Of a DNA stretch of 64,000 nt, positions 1 to 9,771 are shown piece after piece. The notes beneath the pieces were generated by a model. It had not been told where the DNA came from and did not search any database. It was given only the letters and a program-made list of their open reading frames with translations. The translations under genes were made by a program, and so were the position numbers. Source of the DNA: Flavobacterium hercynium (GTDB lineage: Bacteria; Bacteroidota; Bacteroidia; Flavobacteriales; Flavobacteriaceae); the NCBI RefSeq assembly GCF_002217285.1, contig NZ_MUGW01000013.1, positions 488 through 64,487 of the forward strand, given 5' to 3'. The number at the start of each line of letters is the position of its first letter. The first letter of the stretch is position 1.

Positions 1-123
1 TCTTTGGGTTAACTCATAATATAAAATTGCTTCATAAACAGATTCCAGCAATCCTGGACCAAGTTTTACATGAATCTTATAACATACATCAACTACAATA
101 GCTGAAATCTCATTTTCTGTCAT
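1..123 (-). CDS. GxxExxY family protein, N-terminal fragment (runs off window)
   Basis: The minus strand is open from an ATG at 123 to the window edge (41 codons). The translation starts MTENEISAIVVDVCYKIH and continues with KLGPGLLESVYE, the G-x-x-E-x-x-Y signature of the GxxExxY family (PF13366-like), small proteins of unknown biochemical role common in Bacteroidota. The C-terminal two thirds lie outside the window. A purine-rich stretch precedes the ATG and no earlier in-frame ATG is seen. The family assignment is fairly safe because the motif is exact; no function is claimed. Confidence 0.75.
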   Translation of the reverse strand, partial: MTENEISAIVVDVCYKIHVKLGPGLLESVYEAILYYELTQR

Positions 124-201
124 TTTCCACTTTCTACATTAAAAAAGCTAAAAATATTATAAATCAAAAACTTATTTAGTAATAAAAAGCCATAAGTTAA
201 A

Positions 202-795
202 CAGCAAACAAACGCGCTAAGACGTGAAGAACATACAAATACCAAAACTTAAAAAAGTTGGCAACTCTGCTGTTTCGTGTGAAAATATAAATTAAAAATA
301 ATTAGTAAATTAAATAGCACGCAAAGGCGCTAAGACGCGAAGGACACAAGTATAAAAACTTAAAAGACTTTGCGACTCTGCGACTTTGCGTGAAAATACA
401 AACTAAAAATAATTAGCAAGCAAAGGCACTAAAACGAAAAGGGCACAAGTATAAAAACTTAAAAGACTTTGCGACTCTGCGACTTTGCGTGAAAAAACAA
501 AATAAAAATAAATAACAAACAAAGGCGCTAAGACGCAAAGTACACAAGTATCAAAACTTAAAAACTTCGCGACTCTGCGACTTTGCGTGAAAAAACAAAA
601 TAAAAACAATTAACACGCTAAGACGCAAAGGACACAAGTATCAAAACTTAAAAGACTTCGCGACTCTGCGACTTTGCGTGAAAATCAAACTAAAAACAAT
701 TAACACGCTAAGACGCAAAGGACACAAGTATAAAAACTTAAAAACTTCGCGACTCTGCGACTTTACGTGAAAACACAAACTAAAAATAATTAGCA
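202..795. repeat. Tandem array of six ~90-114 bp hairpin-forming intergenic repeats
   Basis: Six imperfect head-to-tail units start near 202, 316, 415, 514, 611 and 701. Each has a left arm like GCAAAGGCGCTAAGACGCAA, a short A-rich centre (ACACAAGTATaAAAACTTAA) and a right arm like CTTTGCGACTCTGCGACTTT that is nearly the reverse complement of the left arm, then an AT-rich linker. Each unit can therefore form a long hairpin. The first unit (202-315) is the most diverged; the last two have lost part of the left arm. A related half-unit and a perfect hairpin lie at 2672-2823, after the next gene. No coding capacity is credible here. Confidence 0.85.
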
Positions 796-852
796 AAATA
801 AAATTTAGTTTTTTAATAACGAAAAGGAACTTTACAAAGTCAAACTATTCAC

Positions 853-860
853 TACTTTTG
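853..860 (+). promoter_or_regulatory. Bacteroidota -7 element upstream of the ABC exporter
   Basis: TACTTTTG matches the TAnnTTTG consensus of the primary sigma factor in this phylum and lies 24 bases before the ATG at 884. The -33 region (TTTAC at 831-835) is only a weak match to TTG. It is the first promoter-like element after the repeat array ends. Confidence 0.5.
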
Positions 861-883
861 CATCTCTAAATTTAAACTCACCT

Positions 884-2629
884 ATGAAATTACTATATTC
901 TTATATAATCAAACATAAAATGCTTTTGTTTTTTGCTTTGATTATGGCCGCTATAAACATTTGCTTCAGCTTATCAGACTCTATTATTACAGGTAAATTA
1001 ATGCAGGATTGCGGTGTTGGACTGCACAAATACAAAGGAAATGAAATGGGATTTATAAAGTCTTTATCTTTCTGGCTTGGTCTTTCGCTTGGTGCAGCGA
1101 TGATCTCGCGAATTACCAAAAACTTTCAGGATTATTTTACCAATGTGGTGATACAACGTACCGGAGCTCAAATGTATACTGATGGAATAAAAAAATCACT
1201 TGATCTTCCTTTTGCTGAATTTGAGGATCAGCGTAGCGGTGAAACGTTAAGCAAACTAACCAAAGTACGTTCTGATTCTGAAAAATTGATTACACTTTCG
1301 ATCTCTTTGATTTTTCAAACTGTGATCGGATTCATATTTGTTATTCTTTATGTTGCCCGAATTGATTATCGTATTTCATTAATCTTTTTAGTTACAGCAC
1401 CCATTATAGCTCTAGTAAGTTCTTATCTGGGTAAAAAGATAAAGGTTGTTTCAAGAAAAATTGTTAATCAGACAAACGCTTTGGCAGGTTCTACGACGGA
1501 AAGTTTACGAAACATTGAACTTGTAAAAAGTCTTGGACTAACGTATCAAGAAGAAAAACGTCTTAATCTGAATACCTTTAAAATACTTCAACTTGAATTA
1601 CAAAAAATTCGTTTCATCAGAAGTTTAAGTTTTATTCAGGGTACAACAGTACATTTTTTAAGAACTTGTGTTGTCTTTACGTTGTACTATTTCTTATTTG
1701 GAGGAAAAATTATTGTAGGTGATTTATTGACAATGGTATTCTTTACTTTTTTCATTTTTGGACCTTTACAGGAATTAGGGAATTTTATTATCGCACTTAA
1801 CGAAACTAAAGTTTCAATGGAAAACTTTAAAACATTATTGAGCGCTCCAAAAGAGTTTCGTCCAGCATCGCCTAAACATGTTGGTGCTATTCAATCTTTA
1901 CTTTTCTCTAACGTAAGTTTTCAGCATAAAACTGCCAAATTTAAAGCGGTAGAAAACATTAATTTCGATATTAAACAAGGAGAAACAGTCGCTTTTGTTG
2001 GACCTTCCGGTTCAGGAAAAACTACTTTAGTTAAGCTTCTTGTTGGATTGTATACTCCTGCTGAAGGTAGAGTGCTTTACAACGGAATTGATTCCACAGA
2101 AATTGATTTACTGGATCTAAGAAAACAATTAGGATTTGTTACGCAAGATGCCCAATTATTCTCAGGAACAATCCGTGAAAATTTATTGTTCGTACGACCA
2201 AGCGCTACCGACGAAGATTTACACGACGCGCTAAAAAGAGCAAGTTGTGAAAAATTACTTCGACGTGCCGAGGATGGTTTAAATACCACAATTGGTGAAG
2301 GCGGAATTAAAGTTTCCGGGGGAGAAAAACAACGTTTGTCGATTGCCCGTGCTATTTTAAGAAATCCAAATTTATTAATTTTTGACGAAGCTACTTCTGC
2401 ATTAGATTCTATTACAGAAGAAGAAATCAATGCTACGATCAGAAACATTTCTGACAAAAACAGAATCACAGTTTTGATTGCGCACCGACTTTCAACTGTT
2501 ATGCATGCTGATAAAATATTTGTTTTAGAACAAGGTAAAATCATCGAATCTGGAAAACACAACGATTTAATTCTTGAAAAAGGATTGTATTACGCAATGT
2601 GGCGTCAGCAAATTGGAGAACGTAAATAG
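884..2629 (+). CDS. ABC transporter, fused permease and ATP-binding protein (MsbA/MdlB-like exporter)
   Basis: 581 residues, the usual length for a half-size ABC exporter that works as a dimer in the inner membrane. The N-terminal half (about 15-310) has hydrophobic segments of an exporter membrane domain. The C-terminal half is a full nucleotide-binding domain: Walker A GPSGSGKTT near 373, signature VSGGEKQRLS near 476, Walker B LLIFDEATSALD near 497 and the switch histidine IAHRLS near 531. All catalytic motifs are intact. The substrate cannot be read from sequence; lipid, drug or peptide export are all possible. It stands alone between the hairpin array and convergent alaS. The ATG at 884 is the first start after the -7 element. 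Confidence 0.9.
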   Translation: MKLLYSYIIKHKMLLFFALIMAAINICFSLSDSIITGKLMQDCGVGLHKYKGNEMGFIKSLSFWLGLSLGAAMISRITKNFQDYFTNVVIQRTGAQMYTDGIKKSLDLPFAEFEDQRSGETLSKLTKVRSDSEKLITLSISLIFQTVIGFIFVILYVARIDYRISLIFLVTAPIIALVSSYLGKKIKVVSRKIVNQTNALAGSTTESLRNIELVKSLGLTYQEEKRLNLNTFKILQLELQKIRFIRSLSFIQGTTVHFLRTCVVFTLYYFLFGGKIIVGDLLTMVFFTFFIFGPLQELGNFIIALNETKVSMENFKTLLSAPKEFRPASPKHVGAIQSLLFSNVSFQHKTAKFKAVENINFDIKQGETVAFVGPSGSGKTTLVKLLVGLYTPAEGRVLYNGIDSTEIDLLDLRKQLGFVTQDAQLFSGTIRENLLFVRPSATDEDLHDALKRASCEKLLRRAEDGLNTTIGEGGIKVSGGEKQRLSIARAILRNPNLLIFDEATSALDSITEEEINATIRNISDKNRITVLIAHRLSTVMHADKIFVLEQGKIIESGKHNDLILEKGLYYAMWRQQIGERK

Positions 2630-2790
2630 TTTTTTTATGCTTTGTTGTTTTGTTAACCTTGAAAAAGAAAAAATCACGCAAAGGCGCAAATTTTTTGACT
2701 CAGTCTTCCGATATTATCTATGAACTAATTTTATTCTCGGTCATACTTAAAAAAAAGCATAAACTTAAAAAACAACATCTATAAAATAAA

Positions 2791-2823
2791 AAAGTCGCAA
2801 AGCTTAAAAAACTTTGCGACTTT
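2791..2823. terminator. Perfect 12-bp hairpin between convergent ABC exporter and alaS
   Basis: AAAGTCGCAAAG (2791-2802) and CTTTGCGACTTT (2812-2823) are exact reverse complements around a 9-base loop. The sequence belongs to the same repeat family as 202-795, and another half-unit (CACGCAAAGGCG) lies near 2675. It probably ends transcription from both sides, though U-tracts are weak. Confidence 0.55.
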
Positions 2824-2847
2824 GCGTCTTTGCGCGAAATAAAAAAA

Positions 2848-5484
2848 CTATTTCACAAACTCAACTGCGTGAGACAAAGCCTCAGCAATTCCATTTGCAT
2901 TCTTACCTTTTCCGGATGCGAAGAAAGGTTGTCCCCCTCCGTTTCCATCAATATATTTTCCTAGTTCTTTAATAACTGCATTTGCATTTAAGCTTTTTGC
3001 GGCTACCAATTCTTTAGAAATAAAACAATGAATGTTTGGCAAACCATCTTCGATTGATGCTAAAACTATAAATGAGTCAGCTTTAGAATTTCCTAATACA
3101 GAAGCCAATTCTTTAGTCGATGCCATACTTAAATCAACTTGTTTCGCAAGAAAATTTATTCCATTAACTACTTCAAAATTTTTCTCAAGTTCGTTTTTAA
3201 GAGCTCCAACTTTTTCTTTAAGCAATTGCTCAACCTGTTTTTTCAATTTAGCATTATCATCTTGTAATGAAACCACCGCTTTGATAGTATCCTGTGGATT
3301 TTTTAACGCTTCGTTGATTTCCTGTAATGTCGATTCCTGCTTCGCAAAATAATCCTTTACACCTTGGTTGGTTATCGCCTCAATACGACGAATTCCTGCC
3401 GCAACAGCACCTTCACTTTTGATTTTGAAATGCCAAATCTCCGCTGTATTCTTTACGTGCGTTCCTCCACAAAGCTCCATACTTTCGCCAAATTTAATTG
3501 CACGAACAGAATCACCATATTTTTCACCGAATAAAGCCATTGCACCTTCGTCTAAAGCTTGTTGAATCGGAATGTTTCTTCTTTCAATTAATGGCAATTG
3601 CTCCTGAATTCTTGCGTTTACAAAATCTTCAACTTGTTTTAGTTCAGCATCTGTAACTTTACTAAAATGCGAAAAGTCAAAACGTAAATAATTTGGATTC
3701 ACCAATGATCCTTTTTGCTCTACGTGTGTTCCTAAAATCGCACGCAATGCCTGATGCATTAAGTGTGTCGCAGAGTGATTACTTTGAGAATCAAAACGTA
3801 ATGCTGTATCTACTTTAGCAGTAAAACTAGCATTTATATTTTCCGGCAATTGTTTTGCAAAATGCAAAATCAAATTGTTTTCTTTTTTAGTGTCAATAAT
3901 TTCAATCGTTTCATTCGCAGAAACCAAAGTTCCTTTGTCTCCAACCTGTCCTCCTCCTTCTGGGTAGAATGGTGTGTTATCTAAAACGATTTGGTACAGA
4001 ATACCGTCTTTTTTACTATCAACTTTACGAATTCTTGTAATTTTTACATCATTCTCTAATTGATCGTAACCTACAAATGTTTCTACATTTCCAGGAATCA
4101 ATACAGACCAGTCTTCTGTTGAAACTTCTGATGCTGCACGTGAACGATTTTTTTGTTCCTGCATTGAGGCATCAAATTCTTCTTCATTAAAAGACATTCC
4201 CTTTTCTTTCAGAATCAAAGCTGTTAAATCTTTAGGAAAACCAAAAGTATCGTATAATTCAAAAGCTTTTGCTCCTGATACTTCTGAACCTGAAGTTTGT
4301 GCAATTACGTTATCCAATAACTGTAATCCCTGATCTAATGTTCTTAAAAAAGAAGCTTCTTCCTCACGAATAACATTGGTTACCAATTGTTGCTGTGATT
4401 TTATCTCCGGGAAAAATTCTCCCATTTGATTCGCTAAAACTTCAACCAATTTATTGATAAAAGGCTCTTTAGTGTTTAAGAACGTAAATCCGTAACGAAT
4501 AGCACGACGCAAAATTCTACGAATTACATAACCTGCTCCTGTGTTAGATGGTAGCTGTCCGTCTGCAATTGCAAAAGCAACCGCACGAACGTGATCTACA
4601 ATTACACGAATCGCAATATTGGTTTTGTTTTGTTCCTCGCTAATGTTTTTAATTTCATCAGCGGTATATTTTAAACCTGTAATTTGTTCTACTTTCTCAA
4701 TAAGAGGTGTAAAAACATCTGTATCATAATTCGATGTTTTTCCTTGCAATGCCATACACAAACGCTCAAATCCCATTCCGGTATCAACGTGCTGCGCAGG
4801 AAGTTTTTCTAACGATCCATCAGCTTTACGGTTGAACTCCATGAATACATTATTCCAGATTTCTACCACTTGCGGGTGATCATTGTTGACTAAACTTTTC
4901 CCTGTAACCAATGCTTTTTCTTCCTCTGAACGTAAATCAACGTGAATTTCAGAACAAGGTCCGCATGGCCCCTGGTCTCCCATTTCCCAGAAATTATCTT
5001 TTTTGTTTCCAAGAATAATTCGATCTTCATCGATTAGCGTTTTCCAGATATCCCAAGCTTCCTGATCAAAAGGCACATTATCTTCTTTGCTTCCTTCAAA
5101 AACAGAAACATAAAGATTTTCTTTAGGGATTTTATATACTTCAGTCAATAAAGTCCATGCCCAATTGATTGCTTCTTTTTTGAAATAATCACCAAAAGAC
5201 CAGTTTCCTAACATCTCAAACATGGTGTGGTGGTAAGTATCAAATCCTACATCTTCAAGGTCATTATGCTTACCTGAAACACGAAGACATTTTTGAGTAT
5301 CGGCTATTCTTTTACTTTTTGGAGTTCCGTTTCCTAGAAAATATTCTTTAAACTGGGCCATTCCCGAGTTATTGAACATTAAGGTTGGATCGTCTTTAAG
5401 AACGATTGGAGCTGAAGGAACAATTAAATGTCCATTACTTTTAAAAAAGTCTAAAAATTGTTTACGTACGTCTTGTGATTTCAT
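2848..5484 (-). CDS. alaS: Alanine--tRNA ligase
   Basis: 878 residues, matching full-length bacterial AlaRS (about 875). It charges tRNA-Ala in the cytoplasm. The N-terminus [14 protein letters not shown] followed by a long class II catalytic core is diagnostic. The editing domain has the zinc/active-site motif HSATHLMH near residue 570 and CGGTH near 673. The C-terminal part ends with the glycine-rich [15 protein letters not shown] segment typical of the C-Ala domain. A TATTTTTG -7-like element on this strand lies at 5683-5690, about 200 bases upstream. Nothing is missing; this is a core housekeeping gene divergent from the M23 peptidase. Confidence 0.98.
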   Translation of the reverse strand: MKSQDVRKQFLDFFKSNGHLIVPSAPIVLKDDPTLMFNNSGMAQFKEYFLGNGTPKSKRIADTQKCLRVSGKHNDLEDVGFDTYHHTMFEMLGNWSFGDYFKKEAINWAWTLLTEVYKIPKENLYVSVFEGSKEDNVPFDQEAWDIWKTLIDEDRIILGNKKDNFWEMGDQGPCGPCSEIHVDLRSEEEKALVTGKSLVNNDHPQVVEIWNNVFMEFNRKADGSLEKLPAQHVDTGMGFERLCMALQGKTSNYDTDVFTPLIEKVEQITGLKYTADEIKNISEEQNKTNIAIRVIVDHVRAVAFAIADGQLPSNTGAGYVIRRILRRAIRYGFTFLNTKEPFINKLVEVLANQMGEFFPEIKSQQQLVTNVIREEEASFLRTLDQGLQLLDNVIAQTSGSEVSGAKAFELYDTFGFPKDLTALILKEKGMSFNEEEFDASMQEQKNRSRAASEVSTEDWSVLIPGNVETFVGYDQLENDVKITRIRKVDSKKDGILYQIVLDNTPFYPEGGGQVGDKGTLVSANETIEIIDTKKENNLILHFAKQLPENINASFTAKVDTALRFDSQSNHSATHLMHQALRAILGTHVEQKGSLVNPNYLRFDFSHFSKVTDAELKQVEDFVNARIQEQLPLIERRNIPIQQALDEGAMALFGEKYGDSVRAIKFGESMELCGGTHVKNTAEIWHFKIKSEGAVAAGIRRIEAITNQGVKDYFAKQESTLQEINEALKNPQDTIKAVVSLQDDNAKLKKQVEQLLKEKVGALKNELEKNFEVVNGINFLAKQVDLSMASTKELASVLGNSKADSFIVLASIEDGLPNIHCFISKELVAAKSLNANAVIKELGKYIDGNGGGQPFFASGKGKNANGIAEALSHAVEFVK

Positions 5485-5704
5485 ATTTAATTAGAAAATG
5501 TGTCAATTGAAATGTGATAATTTGAAAATGTGTCAGTTAGAAAATGAAATAAAATTTTAATTATAATTATTTATCTCCCTAATACGTTATCTAATTATCT
5601 AATTGTTTTTTATTATTGCGAAAAAGCTGTGGAACATCTGAAACATTTATTAAATTTGTTCGACTAACTACTTTACAAGCTGCAAAAATAGGGTATTTTA
5701 AAAT

Positions 5705-6682
5705 ATGGCGAAAGTAAAATATTATTACGACTCAGAAAATCTGGCTTATAAGAAAATAAAAACCAGAAAAAGAATTAAATTCGGTTATGCAGTGCTGTTT
5801 TTAGTGGCTTCGTCCTTGTTTGGATTTTTAGTATTTGTACTTTTAATAAATACATCTTACTTCGAAACGCCAAAAGATCGTCTACAAGCCCGCGAAATTG
5901 AAAACCTGCAATTGCAATATTCCATTTTAAACAAAAAGATGGATGAGATTGACGCTGTGGCAGAAGCCATAGAAGACCGGGATGACAACATTTACAGAGT
6001 ATATTTTAATAAAACCGAAATTCCGGACTCGATCAGAAAATCCGGCTTTAGAGATATTAAGCGTTATAAAGATTTGGAAGGATATAATAATTCTAAATTA
6101 GTATTAACCACAACCAAAAGAATTGACAAGCTTTCGAAACAATTGGCAGTTCAATCTAAATCTTTAGATGAAATTTTGAAGCTGGCAGGTGCAAAAGGAA
6201 ATTTATTGTTGGCCATTCCTGCCATTCAGCCAGTACAAAACGAAAATTTAAGACGCGTTGCTTCTGGTTTTGGATACAGAACAGACCCTTTTACTAAGGT
6301 ACGTAAAATGCATAACGGAATGGATTTTGCCGCCAACACAGGCGCTCCCATCTATGCTACGGGCGATGGAGTTGTAGTACGGGCAGATAACGCGGCTTCC
6401 GGATTTGGAAACCATATTGTGATCAGGCACGGTTTTGGATATGAGAGTTTGTATGCACATTTAAGTAAATACAATTGCAAACCCGGACAACGTGTCAAAC
6501 GTGGTGACATTATTGGATATGTTGGAAGTACAGGACGATCTGAAGGACCACATTGCCATTACGAAGTACACAAAGATGGTCAGGTTGTAAATCCGCTGAA
6601 CTTTTACTATGGTAATATTTCTGCAGTAGAATACGTGGCGATTTCGCATTTAGCGAATCTGGAAAACCAATCATTGGATTAA
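5705..6682 (+). CDS. M23 family (LytM-type) metallopeptidase, membrane anchored
   Basis: 325 residues. A short cytoplasmic N-terminus precedes one transmembrane helix (about 28-50), then a helical stretch (about 62-160), and a C-terminal peptidase M23 domain (about 183-300). The zinc ligands are present: HNGMDF near 203-207 and the HxH of GPHCHYEVH near 283-285. Such enzymes cleave peptidoglycan cross-links or activate amidases in the periplasm during growth and division. It is divergent from alaS and 48 bases ahead of a MerR regulator in the same direction. Confidence 0.92.
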   Translation: MAKVKYYYDSENLAYKKIKTRKRIKFGYAVLFLVASSLFGFLVFVLLINTSYFETPKDRLQAREIENLQLQYSILNKKMDEIDAVAEAIEDRDDNIYRVYFNKTEIPDSIRKSGFRDIKRYKDLEGYNNSKLVLTTTKRIDKLSKQLAVQSKSLDEILKLAGAKGNLLLAIPAIQPVQNENLRRVASGFGYRTDPFTKVRKMHNGMDFAANTGAPIYATGDGVVVRADNAASGFGNHIVIRHGFGYESLYAHLSKYNCKPGQRVKRGDIIGYVGSTGRSEGPHCHYEVHKDGQVVNPLNFYYGNISAVEYVAISHLANLENQSLD

Positions 6683-6730
6683 TACTGCGAAAAGTAGTAA
6701 GTTTGGAATAAAAATAGAAAAAATTAAATC

Positions 6731-7063
6731 ATGCATATTGAGCTTTCAAAAGATAAAAGATATTACAGCATTGGCGAAGTTGCCAAAGCCTTTAATGTCA
6801 ATGCATCTTTGATTCGATTCTGGGACAGCGAATTTGACATTTTGAAACCTAAAAAGAATGCTAAAGGCAACAGAATGTTTACGCCAGAGGATATTACCAA
6901 CCTGCAATTGATTTATCATCTGGTTAAAGAGCGTGGTTTTACGCTCGATGGTGCTAAAACACACCTAAAAGAAGGGCAAAAGAAAACGTTAGATAAATTC
7001 GAAATAATACGTAAATTAGAGACCATCAAAACACAATTAACAGAAATTAAAAACGAACTATAA
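6731..7063 (+). CDS. MerR family transcriptional regulator
   Basis: 110 residues with an N-terminal winged helix: YYSIGEVAKAFNVNASLIRF followed by WDSEF and a wing containing KNAKGNRMFTPEDI. This is the MerR DNA-binding domain (about 10-80), followed by a short helical tail. No effector domain or cysteine ligands are visible, as in the small MlrA-like MerR proteins that commonly sit between an M23 peptidase and lemA in Flavobacteriaceae. The gap to lemA is 33 bases, so it likely belongs to the same transcript. Ligand unknown. Confidence 0.88.
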   Translation: MHIELSKDKRYYSIGEVAKAFNVNASLIRFWDSEFDILKPKKNAKGNRMFTPEDITNLQLIYHLVKERGFTLDGAKTHLKEGQKKTLDKFEIIRKLETIKTQLTEIKNEL

Positions 7064-7096
7064 CTAATCAATAAACAAAACTTAAATCAAACAAAT

Positions 7097-7681
7097 ATGA
7101 AAAAATGGTTAATCCTTGGAGGAGTTGTTGTGGCTTTTATCGCTATCATCGCATTTTGGTCAATCGGAATTAAAAACAACGGTTTAAAATACAACCAGGC
7201 TGTTAATAAAGAATGGGGAAATGTTAATACAGCATACCAAAGAAGAAATGATCTTATTGGAAATTTAGTCAATACTGTAAAAGGTGCTGCAGACTTTGAA
7301 AAATCTACTTTAACAGCTGTTATCGAAGCACGTGCAAAAGCAACAGCCGTAACAATTGATCCAAGTAATGTTACTCCTGAGCAATTAGCTCAATTTAACC
7401 AGGCTCAAAGTGGTGTGTCTTCATCATTATCAAGATTATTGGTTTCTGTTGAACAATATCCAACATTAAAAGCTAATGAAAATTTCTTGAAATTACAGGA
7501 TGAGTTAGCGAGTACAGAAAATCAAATTCTTACTGCAAGAACTCGTTTTAACGAATCAGTACAAGAATACAATGGTTACGTTCTTGCTATACCTAACAAC
7601 TGGTTCTTAAGTCAATACAAAGAAAAACCTTATTTTGAAGCTGTAGCTGGTGCTGAAAAACCGGTTGAAGTTAAATTCTAA
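7097..7681 (+). CDS. lemA: LemA family protein
   Basis: 194 residues: one N-terminal transmembrane helix (about 5-24) followed by a long helical domain with the LemA signature NKEWGNVNTAYQRRNDLIGN near 37-57 and FNESVQEYNGY near 155. LemA proteins are membrane-anchored helical-bundle proteins of poorly defined role, usually encoded with TPM-domain proteins, as here. The two following genes are both TPM proteins in the same orientation, which supports the call and a shared envelope function. Confidence 0.93.
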   Translation: MKKWLILGGVVVAFIAIIAFWSIGIKNNGLKYNQAVNKEWGNVNTAYQRRNDLIGNLVNTVKGAADFEKSTLTAVIEARAKATAVTIDPSNVTPEQLAQFNQAQSGVSSSLSRLLVSVEQYPTLKANENFLKLQDELASTENQILTARTRFNESVQEYNGYVLAIPNNWFLSQYKEKPYFEAVAGAEKPVEVKF

Positions 7682-7768
7682 AATTAGATTATCAGATTGT
7701 TAGACTTCTTAGATTATTAGATTTAGAAGTTTAAAGATCAATAAAACAAATAATCAAACATAACTCCA

Positions 7769-8206
7769 ATGTCAAAAGTAGAAGATTTTTTAACCAAGGA
7801 AGAAGAACAAGAAATTGTTGAAGCTATTTGTCTGGCTGAAAAAAACACTTCTGGTGAAATTAGAGTACATATAGAAAAAACAACTTCTAAAGTCCCTTTT
7901 GACAGGGCTTTAGAAGTTTTTCATCAATTAAGAATGGATGAAACCCGTTTACAAAACGGTGTTCTCTTCTATTTTGCCATCGACGATAAAAATTTTATAA
8001 TTTGCGGAGATAAAGGCATAAACGATGTTGTTGCTACGGATTTTTGGGATTGTACCAAAGATACCATGACAACTCAATTTAAAGCAGGACAGTTTAAACA
8101 AGGTATTGTTGATGGTATTTTGAATGCGGGAGAGCAATTAAAAAAGTATTTCCCAAGGTCTGAAGAAGACACCAATGAATTATCAAACGAAATCTCAAAA
8201 GGTTAA
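7769..8206 (+). CDS. TPM domain protein (cytosolic-type)
   Basis: 145 residues with no signal peptide. The domain spans most of the protein: TKEEEQEIVEAICLAEKNTS followed by GEIRVHIEK and, near 75, VLFYFAIDDKNFIICGDKGI. This matches the TPM (TLP18.3/Psb32/MOLO-1) fold. It sits between lemA and the secreted Gly-tailed TPM protein; the stop codon is 3 bases from the next start, so the two TPM genes are almost certainly cotranslated. Biochemical role unknown. Confidence 0.88.
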   Translation: MSKVEDFLTKEEEQEIVEAICLAEKNTSGEIRVHIEKTTSKVPFDRALEVFHQLRMDETRLQNGVLFYFAIDDKNFIICGDKGINDVVATDFWDCTKDTMTTQFKAGQFKQGIVDGILNAGEQLKKYFPRSEEDTNELSNEISKG

Positions 8207-8209
8207 CTA

Positions 8210-9034
8210 ATGAAAATTTTTCCAAATAAAACATCAAATTCCAAAGGAATTTTTCGATTAAGCCTTTTGTTATTCACGTTGTTTACCTGTAATTGTATCT
8301 TTGCACAGTTTACAATTCCCGAAAAACCTAAATTTCAGACTTCTGTATACGATTACGCTAATGTGTTGAGTGCGACAGAGAAACAACAATTAGAAGAAAA
8401 ACTAATTCGTTACTCTGACTCTACTACAACTCAAATTGTAGTCATTACGATCGAAAGTCTGCAAAACGAAGATGTAAGTCAGCTTGCCACCAAATGGGGG
8501 CAAACCTGGGGAATTGGAGGAACAGCAAAAGATGACAATGGCGTTGTTATTTTATTGGCTAAAAAAGAAAGAAAAATTGCTATCAATCCTGGATATGGCG
8601 TTGAAGATCGCCTGACCGCAGGACTTGGAGGAACAATTATTCGTAATATCATTATTCCGGAATTTAAGGCAGGAAGTTTTTACAACGGTCTTGACAAAGG
8701 AACAGATGCTATAATTGATGTTTTTAAAGGAAAATTTAAAGGCGAAAGAAAACAAACCAAAGGAAAAGATTTTCCAATCTTGCCCTTTATTGTTATTGTT
8801 GTAATTGTATTAGTTTTGCTTTCAAGAAATAAAAAAGGCGGAGGCGGCAATTCCGGAAATAACAGCGGAGGCGGTCCTAGTTTATTAGATGTTATCATTT
8901 TAAGCAATCTTGGCAGAAGCGGAGGCTTTGGCGGAGGAGGCGGTTTTGGTGGCGGATCATCTGGCGGCGGAGGCTTTGGAGGTGGTTTCGGTGGAGGCGG
9001 ATTCTCCGGAGGAGGTTCAAGCGGAAGCTGGTAA
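8210..9034 (+). CDS. Exported TPM domain protein with glycine-rich tail (YgcG-like)
   Basis: 274 residues. Signal peptide 1-33 ending at FAQ, TPM domain about 40-165 (VYDYANVLSATEKQQLEEKL, later NGVVILLAKKERKIAINPGY), one transmembrane helix about 187-205, then a tail of about 65 residues that is mostly glycine with serine and phenylalanine. The architecture matches YgcG-type proteins, with the TPM domain in the periplasm and the Gly-rich tail in the cytoplasm or membrane interface. Partner of the upstream lemA and TPM genes. The Gly-rich region is repetitive at the DNA level and makes a false proline-rich frame on the other strand. Confidence 0.9.
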   Translation: MKIFPNKTSNSKGIFRLSLLLFTLFTCNCIFAQFTIPEKPKFQTSVYDYANVLSATEKQQLEEKLIRYSDSTTTQIVVITIESLQNEDVSQLATKWGQTWGIGGTAKDDNGVVILLAKKERKIAINPGYGVEDRLTAGLGGTIIRNIIIPEFKAGSFYNGLDKGTDAIIDVFKGKFKGERKQTKGKDFPILPFIVIVVIVLVLLSRNKKGGGGNSGNNSGGGPSLLDVIILSNLGRSGGFGGGGGFGGGSSGGGGFGGGFGGGGFSGGGSSGSW

Positions 9035-9158
9035 AACATTAATTTTAAATTTATTTTATGTTTTTTTGTTTCAGGTTTCTTTTGTTTCAGATTAAAGCAA
9101 AAGAAGCTTTTAAATTAAAATTCATAATTTATAATTCACAATTCATAATTCAATATAG

Positions 9159-9572
9159 ATGTTATCACATAAAGCAAAATACGCCCTTAAGGCCTTACTT
9201 TATTTAGCAGAACAAGACGAAAATCACATTTCCAGAACGGTGGAAATTGCTGATGGCGCCAATATTCCTAAAAAGTTTTTAGAACAAATTTTACTAGATC
9301 TAAAAAGAGGACGTTTTGTAAGCAGTAAGCAAGGAAAATTCGGCGGATATTATTTGATAAAATCCAAAAACGATATTACACTGGCAGAAATTCACCGTCT
9401 ATTCGACGGTGCAATTGCCCTATTGCCATGTGCTTCTTTAAATTTTTACGAGCCTTGCTCCGATTGTAAAACCGAGTCTGAATGCAGTCTGAGACACGGT
9501 TTAATGCTGATTAGAGACAAAACTTTGAAGGCAATGGAAGGCATTACTATAGCTTCGTTGGTGAAGAAATAA
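9159..9572 (+). CDS. Rrf2 family transcriptional regulator
   Basis: 137 residues. An N-terminal winged helix (MLSHKAKYALKALLYLAEQD, then EIADGANIPKKFLEQILLDL) is diagnostic of Rrf2 proteins such as IscR and CymR. A cysteine cluster at about 92-112 (CASLNFYEPCSDC and SEC) fits an Fe-S or thiol sensor. Directly downstream are an imperfect palindrome, a promoter, a 36-codon frame ending CTCW and a TonB-dependent receptor. The natural inference is that it controls that receptor in response to sulfur or iron-sulfur status. Confidence 0.92.
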   Translation: MLSHKAKYALKALLYLAEQDENHISRTVEIADGANIPKKFLEQILLDLKRGRFVSSKQGKFGGYYLIKSKNDITLAEIHRLFDGAIALLPCASLNFYEPCSDCKTESECSLRHGLMLIRDKTLKAMEGITIASLVKK

Positions 9573-9585
9573 AAAAATATTTTTT

Positions 9586-9623
9586 AATCCCTAGTAAATC
9601 GATAGAATTTATATGTATATTTG
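9586..9623 (+). promoter_or_regulatory. Promoter and candidate Rrf2 operator for the leader ORF/TonB receptor
   Basis: TATATTTG at 9616-9623 is an exact TAnnTTTG -7 element. About 10 bases upstream, where the -33 region should be, is the imperfect dyad CCTAGTAAATCGATAG (9589-9604) instead of a TTG box. A dyad overlapping the promoter immediately after an rrf2 gene is a plausible autoregulatory or target operator. The operator role is inference; the -7 match is direct. Confidence 0.5.
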
Positions 9624-9660
9624 CAAAAATATTTAACTAACCATTTTCAAAATTTTAACT

Positions 9661-9771
9661 ATGGGACTACATTACAGTTTATTCAGTGTGTCAAAAAATC
9701 TTTTGCAAAGCAATTATAGTCAATTCACTACGGTGAAAAACAATTTATTTTTAATGTGTACGTGTTGGTAA
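9661..9771 (+). CDS. 36-residue leader peptide ending Cys-Thr-Cys-Trp
   Basis: ATG at 9661, TAA at 9769-9771. The peptide starts MGLHYSLFSVSKN and ends LFLMCTCW. It has no signal peptide or domain. It starts 37 bases after an exact -7 element and stops 46 bases before the TonB-dependent receptor start, so it is the first reading frame of that transcript. Two Cys codons and a Trp codon at the very end, next to an Rrf2 regulator, suggest ribosome stalling when charged Cys-tRNA is low, a leader-peptide mechanism. That mechanism is inference; no clear terminator/antiterminator pair is visible, only a small TTCAC/GTGAA hairpin inside the frame. Confidence 0.55.
   Translation: MGLHYSLFSVSKNLLQSNYSQFTTVKNNLFLMCTCW

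Noticed and set aside
403..609. 68-residue minus-strand frame
   Set aside because: Produced entirely by the repeat array; its sequence duplicates itself with the repeat period.
202..795. CRISPR array
   Set aside because: Units are ~100 bp, imperfect, internally palindromic and lack unique spacers; no cas genes nearby.
8680..9039. Proline-rich minus-strand frame
   Set aside because: Shadow of the glycine-rich tail of the TPM protein on the plus strand.
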